Shown: positions 1-8,178, counted from the stretch's first letter. The stretch is DNA of 28,907 nt from CAZKBP01 sp964551015 (GCA_964551015.1 CAZKBP010000052.1:1-28907); one strand, 5' to 3'. A program made the numbers and translations. The notes: a model not told the origin generated them from the letters alone.

Positions 1-54
1 CTGCGACCTCCACGTCCCAAACGTGGCGCGATAACCGGGCTACGCTACACCCCG
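1..54 (-). tRNA. tRNA-Pro (TGG), 3' part cut by window edge
   Basis: Read on the minus strand, the segment begins with the acceptor 5' strand CGGGGTG at 54-48, followed by a D-arm. The anticodon stem CCACG/CGTGG encloses the loop TTTGGGA, giving anticodon TGG (proline). The T-arm and acceptor 3' strand lie beyond position 1, so the gene is partial. It follows the Ser tRNA gene by 22 nt and is probably in the same transcript. Confidence 0.9.
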
Positions 55-76
55 AGTCCTCAAAAACAAGATACAG

Positions 77-163
77 TGGAGAGAGGGGGATTCGAACCCC
101 CGGTACGTTTGCACGTACGGCAGTTTAGCAAACTGCTGGTTTCAGCCACTCACCCACCTCTCC
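77..163 (-). tRNA. tRNA-Ser (GCT)
   Basis: This is an 87-nt class II tRNA on the minus strand. The acceptor is GGAGAGG/TCTCTCC with one G-T pair. The anticodon stem GCAGT/ACTGC encloses loop TTGCTAA (anticodon GCT). A long variable arm pairs GTACGT with ACGTAC, and the T-arm is GGGGG-TTCGAAT-CCCCC. The 3' CCA is not encoded. By this folding the discriminator base (position 73) is A rather than the G usual in well-studied serine tRNAs. The gene is first in a Ser-Pro tRNA pair. Confidence 0.93.
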
Positions 164-191
164 AGATGTTAGTTCGTTTTTGAAAGTGAGG

Positions 192-223
192 CAAAGATAA
201 GGAATAATTCCTGATTCTATCAA
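192..223 (-). promoter_or_regulatory. Bacteroidota-type promoter for the Ser-Pro tRNA pair
   Basis: On the minus strand the sequence reads TTG (223-221), 21 nt, then TATCTTTG (199-192). This fits the TTG / TAnnTTTG -33/-7 consensus of the primary sigma factor in Bacteroidota. The expected start lies about 20-25 nt before the tRNA-Ser 5' end. Confidence 0.55.
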
Positions 224-332
224 TGATTACGAAAAAAAATATAAATGTTTTCACATACTTGCTGAGTGTCTGTGAAGCTAGATTGCAGATGAAGTCAAGT
301 TTTTCCTTATTCAAGAAAATATTTTAATTTTA

Positions 333-340
333 TATCTTTG
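333..340 (+). promoter_or_regulatory. -7 element (TATCTTTG) upstream of the VWA/TPR pair
   Basis: TATCTTTG matches the TAnnTTTG -7 consensus of Bacteroidota and lies 16 nt before the ATG at 357. No clear TTG is seen at the expected -33 distance, so only half of the promoter is supported. Confidence 0.35.
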
Positions 341-356
341 CTGAAAATAACCGCCG

Positions 357-1334
357 ATGGATCTCCAATGGTATTATCCATTTTCTACACTCGAGTACGT
401 TTTACTTCTACTCTTTCTATTAGCTTATTCTCTTTATTTGAGAAGGGTTGTTTATTTGGCCGAATTGTTAGAAAACCGAAGACGCTGGTTCCTCTTGAAG
501 TTACCCCTGCGCTTGGTCTATTTTACCTCTCTTTTGATTGCTTTACTGGGTCCTTCTTTTGGCTATGGGAAAAAATACGTGGAAGCCATCGGTAAAGATA
601 TTTACTTAGTGGTGGATTTGTCAAGGTCTATGCAGGCCAGAGACGTGGCTCCCTCCCGATTAGAAAGACTAAAATACGAGTTAAAAAACCTGATTCATAC
701 CTTAGACTCTGACCGAATTGGGCTAATTATCTTTTCCTCCGAAGCTTTTTTACAATGTCCTTTAACGTATGACCGAAGTGCGCTGGATTTATTTTTGCAA
801 ACCTTGGAAACACACCTCCTGCCTGTTCAAGGAACTGACTTTGCAGCCGCACTGAGATTAGCCCTCGAGCGTTTGCAGACCACAGAAGCCGACTTTAACG
901 ATTATAAATCACGTATGGTCATTCTAGTGAGCGACGGAGAAGATTACAGTGAAGACCTTGGTTCAGTCTTGGCAGCTTACGAGAGTCAGGCGATTCGGAT
1001 TTTCACGCTGGGGATTGGTAGCATTCAGGGTGCCCAGATTCCACTAACAGGCAATAGCTTCCAGCGGGATGAATCAGGCAAAATCGTGATCTCTCGCCTC
1101 GATTATCAAAAATTAGAGTACATTGCCCGGGAATCCGAAGGAGTCTTTTTTGAAATTAGTCCACAGAAAAATGAAATGCCATCCTTGATCAAAACCATTC
1201 AGGAAATCAAGGGGAAGCGACTAGATATGCGTACCATTGATGTTTCTTATAATAAGTACGAGTATTTTGTCTGGTTGGCCTTGGCTCTCTTGGCTCTGGA
1301 CTGTATCTTCACCGTGAAAGTTCTGAAAATATGA
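357..1334 (+). CDS. VWA-domain membrane protein, BatB-like
   Basis: This 325-residue protein has two N-terminal membrane helices (about 12-28 and 50-66), a von Willebrand factor A domain (about 80-280) and a C-terminal helix (about 303-320). The metal-ion-dependent adhesion site is visible as DLSRS at 87-91, T160 and SDGED at 192-196. This architecture is that of the BatA/BatB proteins of the Bacteroidota aerotolerance (Bat) cluster, whose VWA domain faces the periplasm. Its stop overlaps the next start (ATGA at 1331-1334), so it is translationally coupled to a TPR protein, as batB is to batC. batA, batD and batE are not adjacent. Separating BatA from BatB by sequence alone is uncertain, so no symbol is given. 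Confidence 0.85.
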   Translation: MDLQWYYPFSTLEYVLLLLFLLAYSLYLRRVVYLAELLENRRRWFLLKLPLRLVYFTSLLIALLGPSFGYGKKYVEAIGKDIYLVVDLSRSMQARDVAPSRLERLKYELKNLIHTLDSDRIGLIIFSSEAFLQCPLTYDRSALDLFLQTLETHLLPVQGTDFAAALRLALERLQTTEADFNDYKSRMVILVSDGEDYSEDLGSVLAAYESQAIRIFTLGIGSIQGAQIPLTGNSFQRDESGKIVISRLDYQKLEYIARESEGVFFEISPQKNEMPSLIKTIQEIKGKRLDMRTIDVSYNKYEYFVWLALALLALDCIFTVKVLKI

Positions 1335-2077
1335 AGTACTGGTTGAGTCTTTTACTCATTATTAATCCGATTACCTATATTTCTCAAATTAATGAGGCCA
1401 AAGAAGCGGCTCAAGAAGCTTATCTGGCGCAAGATTACCAGCTAGCCCTGCTCAAATACCAGGACTTGCTGGCAGATTTCAAGGTAGATGAAGCTCCTAT
1501 TTACGCGAACATGGCACACGCTTATTTTAAACTCGATCTGCACGACCAAGCCGCTGTTTATTATCAAAAAACCTTAGAAAAAGCAGATGCCTCTTTGCAA
1601 GCGATTGCTTATAACCAATTAGGCTATATAGCTTATCTGGAAGCTGATTTTACACAAGCACTATCTTTGTTTAAGCAGGCTCTACTCAAAGACGCCCACA
1701 ACCAATCGGCTCGGTACAATTTCGAACTGACCAAAAAGACATTGTTGCTTAACCCAGAAGCCACCTCTCCTGTTCCCAAAAAATTAGAAGAAAATCGCTC
1801 GCTAGGCGACTCTCGCCCAGACGAAGAAAAAAATGCTTCGGAAAAATCACCAGAAAGCCCTCAAGAAAAAACCTCCGACCAAGGAGAAAAGAAAGCTACC
1901 TTGGGAGATCAAGAAAATTTACAGCCTAAAAAATTAGAAGAAATCAAACTAAATAGAGAAAAAGCCGAGGCCATCTTAGAAGCTCTCAAGAATCAAGAAA
2001 TTCAATATATCCAGCAACTACAACGAAAACAGAAAAACAAAAACCAAAGGCAAGCTAAGCAGCAAAAGGCTTGGTAA
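1331..2077 (+). CDS. TPR protein, BatC-like
   Basis: The 248-residue product starts with a hydrophobic signal-like segment (2-19). About three tetratricopeptide repeats follow (22-130), with typical helix patterns such as the one ending in LKDAHNQSARYNFEL. A long Lys/Glu/Gln-rich low-complexity tail (about 145-248) probably forms a coiled coil. Its start overlaps the stop of the VWA gene by four bases, which indicates a coupled operon. In Bat systems BatC is the periplasmic TPR partner of BatA/BatB. The assignment rests on context plus the repeats; the tail itself is not diagnostic. Confidence 0.8.
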   Translation: MKYWLSLLLIINPITYISQINEAKEAAQEAYLAQDYQLALLKYQDLLADFKVDEAPIYANMAHAYFKLDLHDQAAVYYQKTLEKADASLQAIAYNQLGYIAYLEADFTQALSLFKQALLKDAHNQSARYNFELTKKTLLLNPEATSPVPKKLEENRSLGDSRPDEEKNASEKSPESPQEKTSDQGEKKATLGDQENLQPKKLEEIKLNREKAEAILEALKNQEIQYIQQLQRKQKNKNQRQAKQQKAW

Positions 2078-2189
2078 ATCATTTGTATATCAATTTAGCA
2101 AAGTTTAGAATCTCGATTTTTTTAATCTCGGCTTTTTAATTACATTTAGGAGAAAGAATTTAATTAATCAAAACTCATAAAAGACAAAA

Positions 2190-3368
2190 ATGAAAGAAGT
2201 ATATGTAATCTCCGCCGTCCGTACCCCCATTGGTAGCTTCATGGGTACGCTCTCTGCCTTCACTGCTACACAATTGGGAAGCTTTGCCATCAAAGGTGCT
2301 CTCGAGAAAGCAGGTGTAGAGGCCTCTGAAGTACAAGAAGTGTACATGGGTAATGTACTTTCTGCCGGTCTAGGCCAGGCACCCGCCCGCCAAGCAGCCA
2401 TCATGGCTGGCCTGAGTAATGCTGTTCCGGCCACGACTGTCAACAAGGTGTGTGCTTCTGGTATGAAAGCAGTGGCTTACGCGGCGCAGTCTATTATGCT
2501 AGGACACCAAGATGTAATCGTAGCGGGTGGTATGGAATGTATGTCCAATGTACCTCATTATCTGATGAAATCTCGCTTTGGCTATAAATATGGCAATGTG
2601 GAGACGATTGATGGTTTAGCCCATGATGGCCTCATCGATGCTTATGACCATACCGCCATGGGGCTTTCTGGTGATGCTACCGCCGAAAAATACGGCCTGA
2701 CCAGAGAAATGCAAGACGAATTCGCAATCAATTCTTATAAAAAAAGTATCGCCACTACCGAAGATGGTACTTTCAAGCAAGAAATTGTAGCCGTGGAAGT
2801 TCCACAGCGCAAAGGCGACCCCATCGTATTTGATGAAGACGAAGAACCTAAGAAAGTTCTTTTCGATAAAATCCCGAACCTCAAACCTGCCTTCAAAAAA
2901 GACGGAACCGTCACCGCGGCCAATGCTTCTCCTCTCAACGACGGGGCAGCCGCTCTTGTACTGATGAGCAAAGAAAAAGCCGAAGCCTTGGGCGTAAAAC
3001 CTATTGCTAAAATCGTATCCTTTGCTGACGCTGCCCACGAGCCTTTCTGGTTCACGACTGCTCCCACCAAAGCCGCTCCTAAGGCACTAGAATTGGCTGG
3101 CCTGAAAAAAGAAGACATTGAGCTCTATGAGGTAAATGAAGCCTTCTCGGCTGTAACCATGGCTTTTTACACCGAATTAGGCATTGACCCCAATAAAGTC
3201 AATGTACACGGAGGTGCCGTGGCGATTGGTCACCCGTTAGGATGTTCAGGCGCTCGTATCGTTACGACTTTGCTCAACGCGATGAACCACAAGAACAAAG
3301 AACTGGGTCTGGCTGCTATCTGTAATGGCGGTGGAGGCGCCTCGGCCATGATTTTGGAGAAAGTCTAA
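2190..3368 (+). CDS. acetyl-CoA C-acetyltransferase (thiolase)
   Basis: A 392-residue thiolase of normal family length. It catalyses condensation of two acetyl-CoA to acetoacetyl-CoA, or the reverse thiolysis, in the cytoplasm. All three catalytic motifs are present: nucleophile C88 in VCASGMKA, H348 in AIGHPLGCSGAR and C378 in CNGGGGA. The N-terminus (MKEVYVISAVRTPIGSF) is typical, so the start is secure. It is closest in look to biosynthetic/AtoB-type thiolases; a role in butyrate, mevalonate or fatty acid degradation cannot be told from sequence. It is separated from the Bat pair by 112 nt and followed by a strong terminator, so it is probably monocistronic. Confidence 0.93.
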   Translation: MKEVYVISAVRTPIGSFMGTLSAFTATQLGSFAIKGALEKAGVEASEVQEVYMGNVLSAGLGQAPARQAAIMAGLSNAVPATTVNKVCASGMKAVAYAAQSIMLGHQDVIVAGGMECMSNVPHYLMKSRFGYKYGNVETIDGLAHDGLIDAYDHTAMGLSGDATAEKYGLTREMQDEFAINSYKKSIATTEDGTFKQEIVAVEVPQRKGDPIVFDEDEEPKKVLFDKIPNLKPAFKKDGTVTAANASPLNDGAAALVLMSKEKAEALGVKPIAKIVSFADAAHEPFWFTTAPTKAAPKALELAGLKKEDIELYEVNEAFSAVTMAFYTELGIDPNKVNVHGGAVAIGHPLGCSGARIVTTLLNAMNHKNKELGLAAICNGGGGASAMILEKV

Positions 3369-3446
3369 ACTCCGCTTCTCCATACCCCGCTCATTATTCT
3401 TTTGCAGGGTAGAATTCGCTTAATTTTTACTTTTAGAAAAAATAAT

Positions 3447-3486
3447 CAAGCCTTTTTTTGGAATTTCAAAAAAAGGCTTGTTTTTT
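3447..3486 (+). terminator. intrinsic terminator after thiolase
   Basis: A 14-bp perfect stem (3447-3460 with 3467-3480) has loop GAATTT and is followed by six T residues. The A-rich upstream flank may also allow it to work on the minus strand. Confidence 0.85.
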
Positions 3487-3526
3487 GTTGACGACTTGAG
3501 TGATAAAGGTTGGCTTCATTCATAAT

Positions 3527-3736
3527 TTATGTTGGATATTCAGGAGGATACATCTGAATTGCGAGCTCGTGGCTAAACTCCACCCTCTTAATCTCAGATA
3601 TACTTGGCTGTTTGTAATAACAGAACGTAAGCTCTCCACTCCCTGATTCTTGCTTTTTGAGCACCTCATTGGGAACTATGGGCTTCTTAATTATTGTTTT
3701 ATTATTACAAGCACGTACAAATCTCCGATTTTCCAT
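3527..3736 (-). CDS. hypothetical small protein (69 aa), doubtful
   Basis: This is the only sizeable open frame in the 620-bp gap between the thiolase terminator and the next gene. The 69-residue product is basic at the N-terminus, has a Cys-Tyr-Tyr stretch near the middle and ends in MYPPEYPT. It has no signal peptide, membrane helix or recognised motif. No promoter or ribosome binding site is evident. It may be a small gene, the remnant of a larger one, or a chance frame. Confidence 0.25.
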   Translation of the reverse strand: MENRRFVRACNNKTIIKKPIVPNEVLKKQESGSGELTFCYYKQPSISEIKRVEFSHELAIQMYPPEYPT

Positions 3737-3989
3737 CTACTAACATAAGTTTTCTAGTGAAGAGTCTTAAAACTAGGCTCTCTTTTCAAGGGAACCATCT
3801 CGTCTTGTCTCCTCAACGTGATCAAAGACCGTTTTCTAGCTTATGTTAGTTAGATAAACATATAAAAACTAGTATAGAAATCTAGAATCTTGAAAACCAG
3901 AAGGTTAAGTATACCCTTCACCATGAAGTATTGTGCAATTTTTAGTTGATTGGTCTTATTTATTAACACAAATTATTAAGTTCAAAAAC
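3737..3989. other. intergenic region with an 11-bp inverted repeat
   Basis: No convincing gene is seen here. An exact 11-bp inverted repeat (ACTAACATAAG at 3739-3749 and its complement at 3840-3850) brackets about 90 bp. A TTTTCTAG word occurs near both arms. The role is unknown. Confidence 0.4.
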
Positions 3990-4544
3990 ATGATTAAAGC
4001 TACAGATGTGTCTCCACAAGCCGAAGTACTAGGCAGTTTTATCCAAATTCTGGCGCAAATTGATTCGCAGGATTTTTTTAAGCTGTTCCAGTCCAAGCTT
4101 TCTAAACACAACCTCAGACAAGTAGAGTCCCACCAATGGTATCCATTACAGAACTATTTGGATGCACATCAATATGTTTTTCAAAATTCAAGTCCGCACG
4201 CGCTTTTTGTGATGGGCAAACAGATTGGCAGCGAACTCTCTTTCCCACCGCAAGTTGATTCTCTCAAAGCTGCCCTGGGTGAGTTAGATTCATTATACCA
4301 TAGCCATCACCGTGGTGGTAACATTGGTTACTATCATTTATTGAAATTTGACGAAGCAGGTGGAGAAGCAGAAATAGAATGCCGTAACCCGTATCCTTGT
4401 TATCTAGATCGTGGTATTCTGACGGCTCTCACGAAGCGTTTCCGACCCGAGGGATGTACGATGGTGCACGTAGATTTGAATCGCCACAAACCCAGTCGCT
4501 TAGATGGAGCTGGCTCCAGCTTTTATCAGATTTTTTGGTTATAG
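3990..4544 (+). CDS. hypothetical protein with V4R/heme-NO-binding-like C-terminus
   Basis: The ATG at 3990 (184 residues) is preferred; an in-frame GTG at 3933 would add 19 residues that do not look like a natural N-terminus. No signal peptide or membrane helix is seen, so it is probably cytoplasmic. The C-terminal half, from the NPYPCYLDRG segment through a late His-Val pair to the aromatic end SSFYQIFWL, resembles the closing part of V4R/HNOB-like small-molecule-binding domains often found in bacterial sensors. That resemblance is from memory of the pattern and is not secure. It stands alone between the thiolase and the MscS gene. No function is assigned. Confidence 0.7.
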   Translation: MIKATDVSPQAEVLGSFIQILAQIDSQDFFKLFQSKLSKHNLRQVESHQWYPLQNYLDAHQYVFQNSSPHALFVMGKQIGSELSFPPQVDSLKAALGELDSLYHSHHRGGNIGYYHLLKFDEAGGEAEIECRNPYPCYLDRGILTALTKRFRPEGCTMVHVDLNRHKPSRLDGAGSSFYQIFWL

Positions 4545-4788
4545 AGGTGATCGTTTGAATACCTTTTTATTTGCACAGCCCCATTTTTTTCAAGAAGAAA
4601 TAACAAAGCACCTGCCTTTATCTTTGTTTTATTCTTCTCAAGAGAGGTTTTATTCCCCTTATTAGCGTAAGTATTCCCTCTTTTCTCCTGTTTTTTTAGA
4701 AGTTTCTTTACTTTTAAGCTTTGATATTGGTGACTTTTTGCGTTTTCACACGTCTACATGTACACAAAATAATAGCTTAGAGAAAGAA

Positions 4789-6624
4789 ATGAATTTTAAG
4801 GTAAAACTTTGCTCCCTCGTCTTTTTTACTTTCGCTCCCATTTTAATCGGATGTTTTTTAGCAACTGGAAATATCTGTGCTCAAACCCAATCATTAGATA
4901 CGATCCGAACGGATAGCACCCAAATTGACTCGCTTGCCCTCAGAAAACAGCAAGTAGCAGATTCTATTCGTGCTTATGAGGATTCGGTTCGTGCGGTCAA
5001 TCAAGCCATTGCGGATTCTATCCAGCGTCAGGCAGAATTGCTCCAAGCTCAAGCCGATTCTATCAAAAAAGCCAACCAAATTTATGTAGATTCTCTGCTA
5101 GCCAATGCTTATCCGGTCGTCCTCAAAGATACTTTGCTTTACATCTATTCGGGAGTCGGTCAATTATCTATTCAGGAAAGAGCCAAAAACATCGAGCAAC
5201 GTCTCCAAGAACTGGTCAATAGCTTGGACTTCGATGCAGATTCTTTGTACAACCAGCAAGAAGGTGCCTATTGGAATGTGATGCACAAAGATCAAATTGT
5301 GCTTACCATTACGCCCGAGGACAGTATTGCCCAGGGACTGAGTGAAGAAATTATTGCCAAAGAATATCTGAGCATTCTTAAAACCAACCTCCTGCAACAA
5401 AGGCAGTACAAAACTCTTGTAGATAGAATCAAAGAAGGCGTATTGACGGTCATAGCCTTGGTGTTTATCTATTTGCTGTATTTGCTCACGAATCGGCTGT
5501 TCCGTTTTTTCTTGAAAAGGGTTTATGATTATCGCCAGCGTTTTTTCAAGGGCTTTAAATACAACAATTACGAAGTCTTAACTCCTCAAAGGCAGTTGAA
5601 TTTCGCGATTTTCGCCCTGAAGATGCTACGCTTGTCCACGCATCTGCTCATGTTGTATCTGACCTTGCCGATCGTTTTTAGCATTTTTCCCGCCACACGA
5701 GGCATCGCCGATACGCTATTTTCTTACATACTCAACCCTTTGAATCTCATTTTCAAAAGTTTCGTGGCTTTTATTCCCAATCTATTTGCCATCGCGGTGA
5801 TCTATATTTGCACACGTTACACGGTACGCTTGCTCAAGTATATCGCTACCGAGATTGCTCTGGGTAAATTGGAGGTGAATGGTTTTTATCCAGACTGGGC
5901 CAGACCGACTTACAACATCATTCGAGTGTTGGTCTATGCTTTTATGTTCGTGTTGGTCTTCCCCTATCTTCCCGGCTCAGATTCGGATATTTTCAAGGGA
6001 GTTACCGTGTTTGTAGGAATTCTGTTCTCATTAGGTTCTAGCTCGGCGATTAGCAATATGGTGGCCGGGATCGTGATTACCTACATGCGTCCCTTCAAAA
6101 TTGGAGATCGGGTGCGCATCGGAGATTTACTGGGCGATGTAACCGAGAAGAACTTGCTCGTAACCCGTATTCGCACCGTAAAGCAGGAAGAAATCACCAT
6201 TCCCAATAGTAGTATTCTCAATGGGCATACGATCAATTATACCTCTTCGCCACAACTTATTTTGCACGCCACAGTGACAATTGGCTACGATGTGCCCTGG
6301 CGACAGGTACACGAATTACTTATCCAAGCCGCCAAATCTATTCAAGGTGTGCTGGAGGAGCCTGCTCCTTTTGTGTTGCAGACCAGCTTAGACGATTTTT
6401 ACGTGAGCTACGAGATCAACGCTTATTTTAACTTTGCCCAGACCATTGCCGAGGCTTATTCGGAGCTATTTCAAAACATTCAAGATCAGTTTAATGAAGC
6501 GGGCGTGGAAATTCTTTCGCCACATTACCGAGCCATGCGGGATGGCAGTCAGGTCACGCATCCACCCGAATACTTGCCTCACGACTATGAAGCGCCTCCC
6601 TTCAAAGTGAAAAAAGTGGATTGA
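4789..6624 (+). CDS. MscS-family mechanosensitive ion channel
   Basis: With the ATG at 4789 (611 residues) the protein begins with a clear signal peptide ending near AQTQ (31-34); a TTG at 4738 gives a poorer N-terminus. A periplasmic region follows (about 35-215) with recurrent ADSI/DSV words every 11 or so residues that suggest a coiled coil. Helices lie near 218-236, 280-300, 327-345, 378-395 and 404-432. The last is the Gly/Ala/Ser-rich pore helix, followed by the MscS beta-domain signature (RPFKIGDRVRIGD... at 434-446, then IPNSS). It should open under membrane tension during hypo-osmotic shock. It ends only 8 nt before the left 56-bp repeat and is convergent with the cassette genes. Confidence 0.9.
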   Translation: MNFKVKLCSLVFFTFAPILIGCFLATGNICAQTQSLDTIRTDSTQIDSLALRKQQVADSIRAYEDSVRAVNQAIADSIQRQAELLQAQADSIKKANQIYVDSLLANAYPVVLKDTLLYIYSGVGQLSIQERAKNIEQRLQELVNSLDFDADSLYNQQEGAYWNVMHKDQIVLTITPEDSIAQGLSEEIIAKEYLSILKTNLLQQRQYKTLVDRIKEGVLTVIALVFIYLLYLLTNRLFRFFLKRVYDYRQRFFKGFKYNNYEVLTPQRQLNFAIFALKMLRLSTHLLMLYLTLPIVFSIFPATRGIADTLFSYILNPLNLIFKSFVAFIPNLFAIAVIYICTRYTVRLLKYIATEIALGKLEVNGFYPDWARPTYNIIRVLVYAFMFVLVFPYLPGSDSDIFKGVTVFVGILFSLGSSSAISNMVAGIVITYMRPFKIGDRVRIGDLLGDVTEKNLLVTRIRTVKQEEITIPNSSILNGHTINYTSSPQLILHATVTIGYDVPWRQVHELLIQAAKSIQGVLEEPAPFVLQTSLDDFYVSYEINAYFNFAQTIAEAYSELFQNIQDQFNEAGVEILSPHYRAMRDGSQVTHPPEYLPHDYEAPPFKVKKVD

Positions 6625-6632
6625 TTCAATCG

Positions 6633-6688
6633 CTATCCTAACCTTTAGCTAAGTATAAATCTACCCAGCTCTTGCCCCATTCTTTTTG
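6633..6688 (-). repeat. 56-bp direct repeat, left copy (orphan 3' end of tryptophan dioxygenase gene)
   Basis: This is identical over 56 bp to 11923-11978. On the minus strand it encodes the last 16 residues and stop codon of the dioxygenase (QKEWGKSWVDLYLAKG, stop) plus 5 bp beyond. Identity ends abruptly at both sides. There is no gene body upstream of it, so it is a displaced 3' fragment. Confidence 0.9.
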
Positions 6689-6760
6689 TTTCCCAACTCT
6701 AGTCTGAGCGAGACGGTCAGACCAGTAAGAGGGTTCTTTTGCTAAAAATCGCTCCACTCT

Positions 6761-6781
6761 GGCACAAGCACCGCTGCGCTC
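6761..6781. repeat. 21-bp direct repeat, copy 1
   Basis: Starts GGCACAAGCACC and is identical to 6880-6900. It continues with a similar GCTTGCG/GAGG-rich tail after a few differences. Confidence 0.75.
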
Positions 6782-6879
6782 GGGCTTGCGAGAGGGGCGA
6801 CTTTCGGTCTTCGTGAAGTTTGGGTTTCATTCAAGGTTTTTTAGCCATTCGGCTGAAAGCGGACGCTTTCGCTATCTCC

Positions 6880-6900
6880 GGCACAAGCACCGCTGCGCTC
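6880..6900. repeat. 21-bp direct repeat, copy 2, part of a hairpin
   Basis: Identical to 6761-6781. Together with the following TGCTTGCGCC it can fold into a hairpin of about 10 bp with one mismatch, like the imperfect palindromes of dispersed REP-type elements. It lies just beyond the 3' end of the minus-strand operon and could protect or end its transcript, but there is no T-tract. Confidence 0.6.
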
Positions 6901-6930
6901 ATGCTTGCGCCAGAGGAGGGGGCGGAGTTA

Positions 6931-8166
6931 TCATTTCAACGACTGCACAGCCTCAGTCCAATAGAGGTTTAGAGCCTCCTTGGGTCCAGATATTGGAAAA
7001 TCCAAACCGTGTGTAATATTAACATACTCGAGATAGTTTTTAACTGCTGCTTTCTCCTGATGAGTTAGCGAAGCGGTTCGTTCATTGAATAACTGCAATA
7101 GTTGATCGTCTGTACCGAGAGCGTTTTCGTATTCCTCTTCTTCGTCTTCAAACAAATCAGGATCAAATGATTGTATTTCTTTCATTAAACGCTCAAATTC
7201 GGCTGTTTCGGCATCATTTGGAGGCGTGAGGCAAGTAATGAGCGTTGTTGTTAGGGTGTCTGTCTCATCGTATAGATTGAGCGATATAATCATGTAGATT
7301 GGTAAAAACCAAGCGAATGCCTCTGGTGTCATAAAAGCAAGTGCTATTGAGTTATCACATACAATCTGATGTGGAAAATTAGTCCAGGTATCTCGACGCA
7401 CTAAATCCTCAATTATCTCTGTGTCAACTTCAGGAGAATGAGATAAAAATATTTGAGCATTTTCTTGCAATTTACGATGTTCGAATGCGTCCGTTATCAA
7501 TTGAATGGTTTTTTCTGGTGAGTGTTCCATGACACGAATTTCAACGGTTTTATCACTAATAATTATACGATCAACTTGATAGTGTACAAGACCTACGTTG
7601 TTATATTTTTGGGATTGACTATTCCATTTACGCAGGGTTAGGGCAATGTCTTCTTCCAATTTATTTGCTACTTGTCCCAGCAATGGCTTTTCGAAATACA
7701 GGTATATAGAGAAAACGTTGGAATCATGATGTAATTTCCAGTCTGCTTCAAAGTTTAGATCTGTGGGTATACTAAAAGAAATAGAGGGAAGCATAAGACC
7801 TGGGTCAAACTCAAAGATGTCAGACAGGTCTGCCCAAAACACCTGTAATTTCTCGTTAGGGAGTAGGTCTTGATGTGGTTCAATTAATCTTTCAGGATGA
7901 GTTTCAGAGAACCAAGCCACAATGGCAGATTTGCCGATGCTATTTGACTTAGCCATAAGGACTTCTATATAAGCAACTCTTACATCCTGAAACGTAGCCT
8001 GTTGAATTTGCTTAGATGCAATGATAACTGTGTACTGGCGGAGATCAATTGCTAATGTTTCTGTTGTCTGGTCTTCTAGTTGTTTACAAAATGACTCCAG
8101 AAAGCTTTCCGAGAACTCAATATTTCCATTAGGTACTCTGAACCAATGAGGTTTATCTTTTTTCAT
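6931..8166 (-). CDS. unknown protein, DUF6714-like C-terminus, eCIS-cassette
   Basis: This 411-residue protein has no signal peptide or membrane helix. The C-terminal half (about 265-411) has features I associate with the DUF6714 family: an RRDTWTNFP segment, FMTPEAFAWFLP, a LTPP motif, then QEKAAVKNYLEYV and DFPISGPKEALNLYW at the end. The first 240 residues match nothing I recognise. An acidic stretch (DLFEDEEEEYEN) precedes the final helices. It starts 12 nt after the DUF4157 stop on the same strand, so the two are almost surely cotranscribed. This position suggests a partner, chaperone or immunity protein for the DUF4157 product, but that is inference. The DNA appears more AT-rich than the neighbouring ATPase gene. 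Confidence 0.8.
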   Translation of the reverse strand: MKKDKPHWFRVPNGNIEFSESFLESFCKQLEDQTTETLAIDLRQYTVIIASKQIQQATFQDVRVAYIEVLMAKSNSIGKSAIVAWFSETHPERLIEPHQDLLPNEKLQVFWADLSDIFEFDPGLMLPSISFSIPTDLNFEADWKLHHDSNVFSIYLYFEKPLLGQVANKLEEDIALTLRKWNSQSQKYNNVGLVHYQVDRIIISDKTVEIRVMEHSPEKTIQLITDAFEHRKLQENAQIFLSHSPEVDTEIIEDLVRRDTWTNFPHQIVCDNSIALAFMTPEAFAWFLPIYMIISLNLYDETDTLTTTLITCLTPPNDAETAEFERLMKEIQSFDPDLFEDEEEEYENALGTDDQLLQLFNERTASLTHQEKAAVKNYLEYVNITHGLDFPISGPKEALNLYWTEAVQSLK

Positions 8167-8178
8167 ATACTAAGTGAG

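Larger units (their letters stand above)
6689..6930. other. GC-rich non-coding junction inside left cassette edge
   Basis: No gene is supported here. It holds two copies of a 21-bp repeat (6761-6781 and 6880-6900) and a small hairpin GAAAGC-GGAC-GCTTTC (855-870 of the 6000 block, i.e. 6855-6870). The composition is visibly more GC-rich than the flanking minus-strand gene. Confidence 0.6.

Noticed and set aside
2616..3118. Two antisense frames within the thiolase gene
   Set aside because: The thiolase has all catalytic motifs across this region; the reverse frames are shadows.
6786..7016. 76-codon plus-strand frame at the cassette edge
   Set aside because: It runs through the hairpin repeats and into the end of the minus-strand gene and resembles no protein.
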